Assembly: GCA_030568195.1 (NCBI GenBank)
Contig: JAJLTO010000002.1
Location: forward strand, 930,001 to 994,000
Direction: 5' to 3'
DNA: 64,000 nucleotides
From: Dipodascopsis uninucleata var. uninucleata
Lineage: Eukaryota; Ascomycota; Lipomycetes; Lipomycetales; Lipomycetaceae
Shown: piece after piece, positions 35,440-46,641 of the stretch
Layout: every line of letters begins with the position of its first letter
Numbering within the stretch: the first letter of the stretch is position 1
Made by a program: the position numbers and the translations under genes
Notes under the pieces: model-generated
Databases searched by the model: none
What the model was told of the DNA's origin: nothing
Seen by the model: only the letters and a program-made list of their open reading frames with translations

Positions 35440-35447
35440 AACCCTAA
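35440..35447. promoter_or_regulatory. AACCCTAA motif upstream of NSA2
   Basis: An exact AACCCTAA (TTAGGGTT) lies 176 bp before the NSA2 ATG. TTAGGG-binding Myb factors of the Tbf1/Teb1 type use such sites in ribosomal and snoRNA gene promoters of many yeasts. Confidence 0.4.
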
Positions 35448-35622
35448 TTAAACACTCGTAAACCTCCCAAGAAATGGAAAAAGTTTTACAATACATGAAA
35501 TATTTTCGTCTCTTCAGATTATTCCACTCTTAAACAAGTCATAGGATAATAGCCTGACGTATTTTAGGGCTACAATATATGGTGCGATATAGACTGCCAC
35601 GTTAGACTTGTCATAGATCAAA

Positions 35623-36637
35623 ATGGTGAGCATTTATGAGATAAGCAAAATGATAGCGAGTGATCGGTGAAATCGAGTCTACTAACAGAGTATTAGCCGC
35701 AAAACGATTATATAAAAGAGCACATCAAGAAACATGGACGTCGATTGGATTACGAGGAGAGAAAGTGAGTAGTAATTATCTCTCGGATAATAACCTAAGT
35801 GTTAGATTCTTTTAGATATTTGTTTACTAATGTTTTATTACTACACAGGCGAAAGCGTGAGGCTCGAGAATCTCACCGTATCTCCAAGGATGCACAGCGA
35901 TTGACTGGTTTCCGTGCGAAGATGTTCGCTAAGAAGCGACATGCCGAGAAAATTGAAATGAAGAAAAGGTACATATAGTGTTGCTGTGATAGAAAAGATT
36001 ATCAAACCTGTGCTTAGAGCTAATAATCTATTTGATGTAATATAGAATCAAAGAGCATGAAAAGGCGACTGCTACAAATACCACTAGCGCTCCTAACGAT
36101 CCCGACGGACTTCCGGCCTATCTTTTGGATCGTCAGAATACGAATCAGGCTAAAGCATTATCCACTTCTATTAAACAGAAACGTATGGAGAAGGCAGCAA
36201 AGTTTGCTGTGCCTTTACCGAAAGTTCGTGGTATCGCTGAGGAGGAGATGTTCAAAGTCGTGAAGACAGGAAAGTCTAAGCGTAAAAGTTGGAAGCGCAT
36301 GATTACCAAGCATACATTTGTTGGTGAAGGATTCACCAGAAGACCTGTTAAGTTTGAGAGAATCATCAGACCTACAGCTCTTCGACAAAAGAAAGCAAAT
36401 GTTACACATCCAGAACTCGGTGTTACAGTACATTTACCAATTCTCTCTGTTAAAAAGAATCCTCAGTCTCCTACGTATACTCAGCTTGGAGTTTTAACAA
36501 AGGGTACTATTATTGAGGTCAATGTCAGTGAATTGGGATTGGTAACAGCTGGAGGAAAGGTCGTTTGGGGTAAATATGCACAGATTACTAATGAACCAGA
36601 TAGAGATGGTTGTGTCAATGCCATTCTCTTGGTTTAG
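35623..36637 (+). CDS. NSA2: Ribosome biogenesis factor Nsa2
   Basis: Four exons, 35623-35625, 35697-35764, 35849-35968 and 36046-36637, give 260 residues (yeast Nsa2 has 261). Nsa2 is a nucleolar 60S assembly factor with an S8e-like fold. Conserved sequence includes [94 protein letters not shown] and [19 protein letters not shown] at the C-terminus. The first coding exon is just the ATG: the donor GTGAGC follows it directly, an ACTAAC branch precedes the acceptor, and the next exon starts PQND. Later introns join at phase 2 each time. The first 154 codons cannot be seen as one open frame, so the gene is easily under-called. Confidence 0.95.
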
Positions 36638-36886
36638 ATATCAGTTCACATAACACATCAGTTTCATTTTCTTATAGTGTTTGCAAATTCGTTTTTGTCT
36701 TCTGGTTTTCACTTCGTTTGTGCGTTTAAAAATATATTGCTGGTTTTCGGTTAGGTTAATAAAATTTATATTTTTAGACATAATATTGATAGAATTGGAC
36801 TACATATTTCCCTTTCTTATTCACGAGTATCATGCACTAGCAACTAAATAAAATAAGATATTGATAATTTACAGAACATCATTAGA

Positions 36887-38384
<1,498 letters not shown>

Positions 38385-38662
38385 GTTTTTGTTTCTGTGA
38401 TCAATGGGTATGTCTTTTATGGTGAGAGTGGAATTCGACTCTGATATATGCAGAGCATTTTAGCGCAAATTTTTACCGCGAGCAAGCCTTCATATACTTG
38501 CAATCAAGTTTAAGAACTCATTGAGACTAATCTTCCTATGGACGATTGATATTCCTCAATTGTTTACGAGAATGGCAATTATAGCAAGCACAGTTTCGAT
38601 TTAAGTTCTGCTGTATACGGCTTCGCAATATTGATATGCGATTGCCTAATTTTTTTACTTTG

Positions 38663-38668
38663 CACGTG
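38663..38668. promoter_or_regulatory. CACGTG (Cbf1-type) site
   Basis: CACGTG, read TCACGTGC toward MET17, lies 280 bp upstream of its ATG. Cbf1-Met4-Met28 binds TCACGTG upstream of sulfur genes in yeasts; the position and gene fit, binding is inferred. Confidence 0.6.
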
Positions 38669-38879
38669 AGGCCATTTCTCTGAACTGAACAAACGAAGTC
38701 AGCATAAGAATTTGTTGTATTATGTCTCTTTATCAATTAAATTTGCCAGCCTTTTTTGCTCCATATATCCTATAAGTTATCTCATTCATATGTCTGCTCC
38801 ACGGCGGATCGGAATATAGCCATGTAAACTAGTGTCGTCGTCTGTCAAAATTTAAGAACTCGGAAAAAAATTAATCGCG

Positions 38880-38955
38880 TGAGCCTCACACATCGAGGCT
38901 CATATATTACTTACCCGTGTTGTGATTTGATCACAATAGTGTTACTGTGATCACA
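38880..38955. repeat. Cluster of three inverted repeats
   Basis: Three dyads occur within 76 bp: TGAGCCTC/GAGGCTCA (38880-38887 and 38895-38902), TTGTGAT-TTG-ATCACAA (38920-38936) and the perfect palindrome TGTGATCACA (38946-38955). The last two share a TGATCACA core, suggesting two sites for one dimeric protein. Confidence 0.75.
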
Positions 38956-39346
38956 CTTTTGACAGTCTCTGCATGTGGAGGATAGAAAAACTCCCTGTAG
39001 AGAATAAGTTTGTATTCTTTTAGAATATAGAGAGCCGCCAATCCTTGGTATCAGTAAAACCCGAAATCTGAAATCTAGAGAAGTAGGTTAGATAATTTTG
39101 ATTTGAGATTAATTGTTTGCTTGTATGCGGAATTATTGACTTGTACAGGCAAAGAACTGATTAGAAACACAACTTTCAAAGTACCGAAGTCTTAGATCAA
39201 ATATTATTTGCACTATCCTTAAGGCTCGCATACATAATATCATTTCTTTGTATCTTAAGTGCTAGGATATGCTATATTATTTTTAATATTTTCGATAAGC
39301 CTGTTGCGAGAGCTGTCATTAAAGAAATAACAAAAGTCATCCTGAG

Positions 39347-40877
39347 ATGCCTCAACCAAGTCAGCTGCAATCACAATTCAGCTTTGACTACGATGACCAG
39401 CAGCAACAGCAACAGCCTCAGCAGAGGAAGCTTTCTCATAGGAGGACTGTAGATTATACAGGAACTGTTGCTAGATGGAAGCATCGAAGGATTGTATGTC
39501 CTTATGCGCGTGATCCTGGGGTAATTCGCCCTGAAAAAAATTATATCATTGATGTATGTATAGCTGAATAGATTGATCGGTATATTTGAAAGAATATTAT
39601 TCAGTGTTTCTAATGCAAAGTTTAGATCTTTCCTACAACAGCATATATAGGTAATCCTATTGGAAGTACTACTCCAAAATTTGTACATTCTAGTGTCAAT
39701 AAGATGCGATACCCAGTGAATCTTGTTAGAGTAAGTGGAACTAGTCTAACTTTTATCCTAGTATGATTCTTACTCTCTTTCTTTTAGTGGACCCCCGAAG
39801 GAAGACGTCTACTAGGTGCGAGCAGTAGCGGGGAGTTCACATTGTGGAATGGCATGACTTTCAATTTTGAGACAATTATGCAGGTTAGTATCGGCTATAT
39901 TATGTATCATTTTAGAGCCATGCTAACATATTAAACTTGTCAAGGCTCACGACCAGGCAATTCGAACGGGTGAATGGTCGCATAATAGTGATTTTCTGCT
40001 TTCTGGTGATCAAGAGGGTATTGTAAAATATTGGCAGCCAAATTTTAACAATGTTAAGGTTATTGCTGCTCATAGGGAAGCTGTTCGTGATTTATCATTT
40101 TCTCCGTCCGATAGCAAATTTGTTACTGCTAGTGACGACGGGACGCTAAAAGTTTGGAATTTTAATGAAGGACAGGAAGAATCTACTCTAACTGGTCATG
40201 GATGGGATGTTAAATGTGTGAACTGGCATCCTACAAAAGGCCTTATAGTGAGCGGCTCCAAGGATAATCTTGTTAAACTATGGGATCCAAGAACAGGCAA
40301 GTGTTTAACGACTTTACATAGTCATAAGAATACAATTACAAGAGCCCAGTTTCAGCCAACGCGTGGTGATCTTTTGGCTACTTCGGCAAGAGATCAAACA
40401 ACCAGGATATTTGACCTCAGGATGATGCGCGACGTTGCAATCTTGAGAGGTAATAAAGCAGACATGACTACGTTGACTTGGCACCCTATTCATGATTCTC
40501 TCATTGCTACCGGCGATTTTAATGGTGCTGTCTATTTTTACGCATTAGATGCCTTCCAATCTGCTACGAAGGCATCTCCGTCTGTTGGATCTATGACAAA
40601 TGGATCTGTGTCTGCAGGATTCTCTGTTCAACAGGTGGAACCAATAGATTCTATTCCTTATGCACATGAAGGTGCAATCTGGTCGATGGAGTTCCATCCA
40701 ATGGGTCATATTCTATGTACAGGATCTAATGATAAGTTTGCTCGTTTTTGGTGTCGTGCACGACCAGGTGATAAAGAAGGCTGGCAGGACGGATACCATG
40801 TTGGTCCTCCGGAAGGTACTACGACTACTCAAGCTCACAATACAAATACTGGAGGATCACATTATCATAGAAATTAA
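39347..40877 (+). CDS. PFS2: Cleavage and polyadenylation factor WD40 subunit Pfs2
   Basis: Four exons, 39347-39553, 39626-39730, 39788-39883 and 39945-40877, give 446 residues (yeast Pfs2 has 465). Pfs2 (WDR33) is the beta-propeller scaffold of CPF that helps recognise the polyadenylation signal. The N-terminal block [20 protein letters not shown] is diagnostic; WD repeats follow, e.g. [54 protein letters not shown] and [11 protein letters not shown] Gln-rich run near residues 18-27 comes from a CAG/CAA repeat. The C-terminus is short and His/Asn/Thr-rich. All three introns are phase 0 with GTATGT, GTAAGT or GTTAGT donors. Confidence 0.95.
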
Positions 40878-40959
40878 TATTGAATTAATATTGACACATT
40901 GGCGTTGTACTCTATATTGGTGGATAAATAGAAAACTAGGTAAACATCTCTATGAAAAA

Positions 40960-41127
40960 ATGTCTAAAAGTAAGAATATCGTTAAACACAAAGGACCATT
41001 TATAGACAAAATACTTCAAAGCCAATTAAAATCTTTTCTCTTATTGCTTAGAAAATTTCACTTAGAATCCCCTTACGAACAAAGACTGTTAAATAAGGTT
41101 CCTTATTATATTGAGGAGCAACTATAA
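40960..41127 (+). CDS. Possible small ORF, 55 residues
   Basis: An ATG-led frame downstream of PFS2 encodes a basic, Leu-rich helical peptide (MSKSKNIVKHKGPFIDKILQ at its start, YEQRLLNKVPYYIEEQL at its end). The frame is open upstream into PFS2 in another phase. The composition is more protein-like than other spacers, but I recognise no family. It may be chance, or the last exon of an unseen gene. Confidence 0.25.
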   Translation: MSKSKNIVKHKGPFIDKILQSQLKSFLLLLRKFHLESPYEQRLLNKVPYYIEEQL

Positions 41128-41274
41128 TATATCTTACCAATGGTGTAAATTAAACAAACAGTCAGATAGAAACCCATCAAAATCCACCAGCGCTCCGCCA
41201 GCGCCCAACCAAGTAGAGGCAAAAAATTTGAGTGTGCTAGTATATGTTACAGTAATTTTCAAAAATTCGGAGCA

Positions 41275-42440
41275 CTAAGGCGAGTTGTAGTTCTCGATAT
41301 CAGTCTCTTCCTCCTCTATATTACTAGGATCCTCTCCCAAGTCGGACATTTTTTGTAATCTCCTATGCATATCCCTAACGCCTTTATATCTATCTGTGGT
41401 CCGAAAGGATCCTTGGGAACTATCAGAGGATAGCGCGGTACTCGACGATGAGCTTCCAATAGCTCCCTGGTGTTTAGATGAAGTAATTTGAGGAAATAGT
41501 ACTCGAGGCTTTATAGAACCGATTGACAATTCGCTATTTGCATCTTCTTCTTGTGGAAAAGGTCGAAAAATCCTTTTTCCTCGGCTGGCGTATAGTATCA
41601 GTCAGTATCACCAGAGAGATAATAGGATCACAGTAGCACTTACAAAACAAACATCATTCCCTTTTTGGAAGGTGCACTCTGAAGACTCTCACTTGCACAT
41701 TTACTCCGAGGTTGCTTTGAGTACCTCTCGCTATTCGAGACAAATGGATCCTCGTTATCTGAATAAGATGGAGTTGACAGAACTGGTACATTTGATTCTT
41801 GATCTTCTTCGCTGTCACTGATTTCTCGATATACTTGAATTTTTGAGCCATTACTACTGTATCTTCTAGATGACCCATCAGGTTCTGGGAATACAAACTG
41901 TCCCATTCTTAAATTATCTGACGCTTGAGGAAACAAAACTCTTTGCACATTACTACTTCGTATACCAGACTGACTTAATAAATCTGTGTCAAACATGGAA
42001 TCGTCAAGATTTTTTGACCGTCTAGTTTGCGGTGTTTCTCTTGGTGTCAGCATTTGAATTCCAGGTACTGCGCCTGATATTGTCCTAGTTCTCGTCCTTG
42101 ATCGTCCTTCAGGTTCTTCAGCTGCTGAATTACTATCATCTTTTTTATCTTCAATATCGAGCTTCTTTTTATCATGAGCTTGTCGAAGTTCGTCGTCCTG
42201 CAAGACAAGCACTTGCCGACTATTGCCCTTTTGCGCTTCTGAGATACTCTGTCCCGTTTCATTTGTAGCAGAAATTTTCTTTTTAGCTTTGATATCATTG
42301 GATTTATTGCTTGCCTTGCGTCGCTTTATGATCGTATAGCAGTCTGGATCAAACATGGGTCCGTAGCGGGGAGTAGCTGGGGTTATGACTCCATCGCGAC
42401 AGGAAATATCCTCCATTGACGGAGGAGGTGTAGAAGGCAT
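41275..42440 (-). CDS. Rum1/Sic1-type CDK inhibitor
   Basis: Two exons, 41644-42440 and 41275-41584, give 368 residues. The join (GTAAGT donor, phase 2) creates MMFVFRGKRIFRPF, which resembles the CDK-binding core of fission yeast Rum1 (VFRGKRI followed by FRP, then K-P-K-L-L-F). Here KPRVLFPQ follows at 291-298, and a second RVLFPQ sits at 167-172; both fit the R-x-L-F cyclin-docking motif. Several TP sites flank it, such as STPPP at the N-terminus, TPATPR and LTPRETPQ, typical of CDK-controlled inhibitors. The rest is low-complexity. Rum1/Sic1 proteins block S- and M-CDK in G1 and are degraded after phosphorylation. The call rests on the short core motif. It is divergent from DUO1 with MCB sites between. 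Confidence 0.75.
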
Positions 42441-43170
42441 AATCTATGCAACTACTGTTCTGCCTTTCTTCTAATATTGCTAATAACAGTAAATCAAATT
42501 AATATACAATTCATCAAGATATATAGACCAAAGTATCCTATATACTCCAATATGTGTGAAATTTTGTCTTTATTAGACGAAGAAAACGGCTTCTATGGCA
42601 TTGTCTACTGAAAGGGGTGTCCCACAAGGCAACAGAGATGAGTTGAAAAAAAGAGGCTTTGACAGGGTAACTTCAAAGTGCGCGTCACTGACGCGTTACA
42701 ATCCATTGCACGCGTAAATAGCGGTATATCGATTGAAAGCTGATGCCTTTCAATTATGAACAATTAAACAACAGGTGTCAGAAAATCCATAATCAGCATC
42801 GGAGTGATATATAGACGATAAAGAGTACGATACTGCTGTATTGCTGTAGATAGATACAGTGTTACTACTTAGTTGTGCGCCCATTCTCTTGAGTAAAGAG
42901 TCTACATAAATAACCTCGAGTCGTGTTCAAGAAGTTTTTGCTATCACTTCGCACTAGTATATCGAACTTTTAATCGGTCGAGCAACTCAACAAGATAAGA
43001 GTGCATTTCACGAGAAGCTTGCGACATTAAGAATAAATACTTAGAGCTGGTTGGATACTGGTAAATCAGTTTGCTGAAGTTAGGACGAAGGACCAAAGGA
43101 ATTATATAATCGTAACAGACGAATGCAGAAGAAGATATATTAAATCGGCCGGAAAAGAGACATCCACATA
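42441..43170. promoter_or_regulatory. Divergent CDK-inhibitor/DUO1 promoter with MCB elements
   Basis: A 730-bp intergenic region between two cell-cycle genes. It holds ACGCGT at 42691-42696 and 42710-42715, and a 15-bp inverted repeat of CGCGTCA at 42681-42695. Confidence 0.65.
42681..42715. promoter_or_regulatory. MCB (MluI cell-cycle box) cluster
   Basis: CGCGTCA-C-TGACGCG (42681-42695) is a perfect dyad whose right arm runs into ACGCGT (42691-42696); another ACGCGT follows at 42710-42715. ACGCGT is the binding core of MBF (Mbp1-Swi6, Res1/2-Cdc10), which drives G1/S genes. Confidence 0.65.
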
Positions 43171-44140
43171 ATGCCACAAGAAACAGATATTCTAGCATCA
43201 CAGCTATCCAGTCTATCGATGAGCCTTAATGGAAACGATGTCAGTAGTAGCCAAATAGAATCTGCCGAAACAAGAGAAGAGCGACTCCAACGAGAGCTTG
43301 AGCAGTTAAGAATTGTAAACGATTCGTTATCTACAGTAATAGGGTCTATATCATCAGCTGAATCAAATTTAGAGGTAAGTATCGAATCATTCTCGAGGCT
43401 TTGTCTTATATGAATATGCTCTATCTAACAACGTAATATAGAAAATTTTGACCACTACAAGGAACGTCGACAGCCTGTTAAATTTGTGGATCAGAATACT
43501 ATCACAGACAGAACATACACAACGGTTATTATTCGATCAAAAATGGGAAGGATTAACGAAGGTATGCGAAATAAATAGCTTGATGGTTATCTAGCTTCAC
43601 TAACATTTAGAAGGACGAGGAACTGCATAAAATTCGCCTTAAGAGTTTAGTGCGCCAACAAGAACTTGCTCGTCAAAGAGCAGAGGAGCGAGCCAAAGAG
43701 CAGGCGGTCGCAGACCAACGCAAGAAAGAGGCAGAAGAGAAGAAGAAGAAGCGCGAAGCGCTGATGCAGAAGAGAAGTGAGCATTTATATTCGATTGTGC
43801 TTATATAATGATATAGGACACTAACAGGATTCTAGTATATGGAAATAAACTTGGATCGAACAGGACTGCTGTTTCTACGTCCACTTCAGCTCGATACAGT
43901 AGCTCCTCAACCGCTTTATCTTCTGGTTCCAGAGCAACAACTACACGATCTACAACTACAACCACGAAAGTTCCATCTGTAGCTTCGAAACCATCTAGTG
44001 CTTCGACTAAGCCAAGGCAAGTATTGAAGAACACTAGTAATAGCTCGTCAACTATAACGAGAACAGTTGGTACACAATCAGGAACAAGAGTAACGGCTTC
44101 TAGTCGATTTGGTACTAGAACAAAACCTCCTGGAACTTAA
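43171..44140 (+). CDS. DUO1: DASH complex subunit Duo1
   Basis: Four exons, 43171-43374, 43442-43561, 43611-43776 and 43836-44140, give 264 residues. Duo1 is part of the fungal DASH/Dam1 ring that couples kinetochores to microtubules. The family core is present: ERLQRELEQLRIVNDSLSTV, then NVDSLLNLWIRILSQTEHTQ followed by RLLF (about residues 77-99). After it come a charged coiled coil rich in Lys, Glu and Arg and a Ser/Thr-rich basic tail. Donors are GTAAGT, GTATGC and GTGAGC; acceptors lie just past CTAAC branches. Exon 3 could start three bases later at a second AG, removing one Lys. The gene faces away from the CDK inhibitor, sharing its promoter. Confidence 0.92.
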
Positions 44141-44458
44141 CGTCAAGTATCGCTTGAATAACTGGTTTGGCTACAGGATAAATGCAGTGTCAGAAATATT
44201 TTGTTCTTTATATAGATATCAATTTTTATATAAAAACGGTGAAAGCCCAAGTGCACTTGATAACTGTAGGAAAAAAAGCTATTAAAAACAAATTATCGCT
44301 AACTCTTCCAGGTATTGTAGTATGAAATGAAACCTCTGAGGATTATGATTACGACGATTACAAACAACAGTTAACACCACACCAACAGAAAACCAAACTA
44401 TTATCACCAATTAGAATACTATTGCTCACGAGACAATAAAAGAAACAAATGCACAAAG
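44141..44458. other. Convergent intergenic region
   Basis: 3' flanks of DUO1 and the TMLH gene, AT-rich, nothing recognised. Confidence 0.6.
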
Positions 44459-46152
44459 TTAAAGTGATTGAAGCACCTTATCTCTTCCAAGATTCGTTAA
44501 ACGTAACCTAGACAAAAAATCATCCATATTCAAATATGCTCCACATAACCGCCTCGCGCCAGTGAAACTCTCACGGCCATGCAATACACGCCAATTATCA
44601 AATATTAATGCTTTACCCGGTTGAAGTCGGAACCAATATTCCATTTCGGGTCGTGTCAAAATTTCATGCCACTTCTTAATGGATTGATAAAAGAGTAAAA
44701 CATCAGTGTCTGCGTTACTTCCATACCATCGGTCCATAGCAGATCTATCGTCATTATTCCAACGAATTTGAAACAATTCGCCCGTCAAGTCATTGTGGTT
44801 TAAAATAGGTTTGTTCGGACTCGCTGGAATAATACATGTGTCTTCATTACCAGCACTATGTGCCGGGACGCGAATTCGAGATAAAACTTTATATAAATCA
44901 GGTGCTTCGTCTCGAAGAACTCTTGCAGCTTTGAATCCATCTACTAAAACAGATCTACCACCAGTTCCGTTGTGCTCGAGGAGATGAAGCATCTGGAGAC
45001 CTGGAGGATCACTGAAATAGGTACCATCTGTATGAACATCTAAAGCTAGGTTTGTGTACGCAGTATCCTTGCTAGAAAGATCTGACGTAAAGTCCCAAAA
45101 GCCTCCGTAATGAGTTGGCCTAATAAATGCAATTCTCTTAATTAATCTTTCCGTATCTTCGGGATTTGGAGGCACATCATTCACGAAACAAAAGCCATAT
45201 TGCTGGATCTTGTAAGTCCACTCTCCGACTGCTGCTTCTGACTCCATAACATTATTGAACGATACAGTGGGCGGTTCCTCTGCCACGTCTTCGGCTTTCC
45301 AGAAAGTCTGTGGAAAGTTAAAAGCAAGTTTTTTCAAAATTGGCTTATATGAGTGCATATAAAGCCAATCCCAAGGATAAATACTCTGATGGTTATCATT
45401 CGACCCTACATAAAATGTCTATTAGACTTCGTCGACATTCACATAAAGCTATAATATTGGAAAACGGTAGTACTTACATATTATTTTGAGACCTGATTCG
45501 TTTGTTTCAACCTCCTTCGGTTGAATGTGATCTGGTATTTTGAAGGTATTCAATTGACGCTGCTTGGTTATGGGATGTACACATTCTTCGCATCGACAGG
45601 AATCGCGTAACCATATGTTGTGACTACATATTCATAATTAGCTACCCCAAGCCGAGAAATTATTACCAATGAAATAAGCTACTTACTATGCTGAAGTAAT
45701 GCCTTCATCCCATGGAACGTACACCTTGTGTCCATCAAAATAGATCTGATGATGAGGTGAAACAGATGCCCGTACAGCAGCACTACCGACTCGACGATTC
45801 TACAAAATATTAGAACACTGCTTCTTTTAAGGCTAAGGACATATGTATAAAAAAATCCTTACATGATCTATAGCTTTCACACCAACTTCTCGTGATCTCA
45901 GTCTAGTTATTGATCCAAATGCCGATATTTTTCCAGCGTTTGGTAAGAGAGCTGCATAGCTTCGCTTGCCTATGAGTGAATCTATTACTGAACTAAGCGA
46001 TCGAGTCTTTGATCTGCCTAGAAATCCAGATTTGATTCCATTTCTTTATATTTAATTAGCTTGATGTACACAACGGATTACTATTTTATAATCAAATCTA
46101 TATATTACCTCGTGTTGTAAAAATTAACTAAAGATCTTAAGATCTTTCGCAT
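44459..46152 (-). CDS. Trimethyllysine dioxygenase, mitochondrial (carnitine synthesis)
   Basis: Five exons, 46109-46152, 45863-46043, 45687-45799, 45478-45623 and 44459-45405, give 476 residues. The product is a 2-oxoglutarate/Fe(II) dioxygenase that hydroxylates trimethyllysine, the first step of carnitine synthesis. The N-terminal zinc-binding domain has HNIWLRDSCRCEEC. The iron ligands are His286 and Asp288 in HTDGTYF and His437 in RVLHGRESF; the latter also brings the 2-oxoglutarate Arg in TGARRLCGAYL. The first exon codes MRKILRSLVNFYNT, a good matrix presequence start. Every intron phase fits and each junction restores family sequence. The related gamma-butyrobetaine dioxygenase is the alternative; the long presequence and VLHGRESF block favour the TMLH branch, moderately. 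Confidence 0.88.
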
Positions 46153-46641
46153 TATATCGTTCTGTGAATTGATGGATGCCTAGCAAAATATAGATGGTCA
46201 GCACTTAAAACAGTCGGATATCGACAAGCTAGTATAGAGTATAAACTCACAAAGCCACGTATACAAGATCCCTTAGATATCTATTTGGATATCTTTAGTA
46301 TTAAGCAATACTTCTAATAGTGGTAAATTCGAATAAAATATTCTGGCAAACCAAAAGTGGACAAAAACTGCCTATTAAAAATCTGAAGATAAATGCGGAA
46401 TATTTGGGAGGTAGCCCGTGAAAGTGTTGAACTGCGTAAAAGTATATCACGAAAACAAGGTAGCTCTCAGTCAGAATACTTGAACACTAATAACGACTTT
46501 CTATAAAGATCAAACAGCTTACGAGTCATAAAAATAGAGTCAAGGTGTTTCAACGGCCTTGCTGCATGGTAATTGAAGCAGAGTAAGAATTGTCGACGTT
46601 GATACGAGCAATCTTCCGTTTGCTTCAATAATCAAATCAGA
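46153..46641. promoter_or_regulatory. Divergent TMLH/MED9 promoter
   Basis: A 489-bp AT-rich region between head-to-head genes. No clear motif. Confidence 0.5.

Larger units (their letters stand above)
38385..39346. promoter_or_regulatory. Divergent MET17/PFS2 intergenic region
   Basis: A 962-bp non-coding region. It contains a CACGTG site near MET17 and, closer to PFS2, a cluster of three inverted repeats at 38880-38955. No RNA gene was recognised. Confidence 0.6.
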
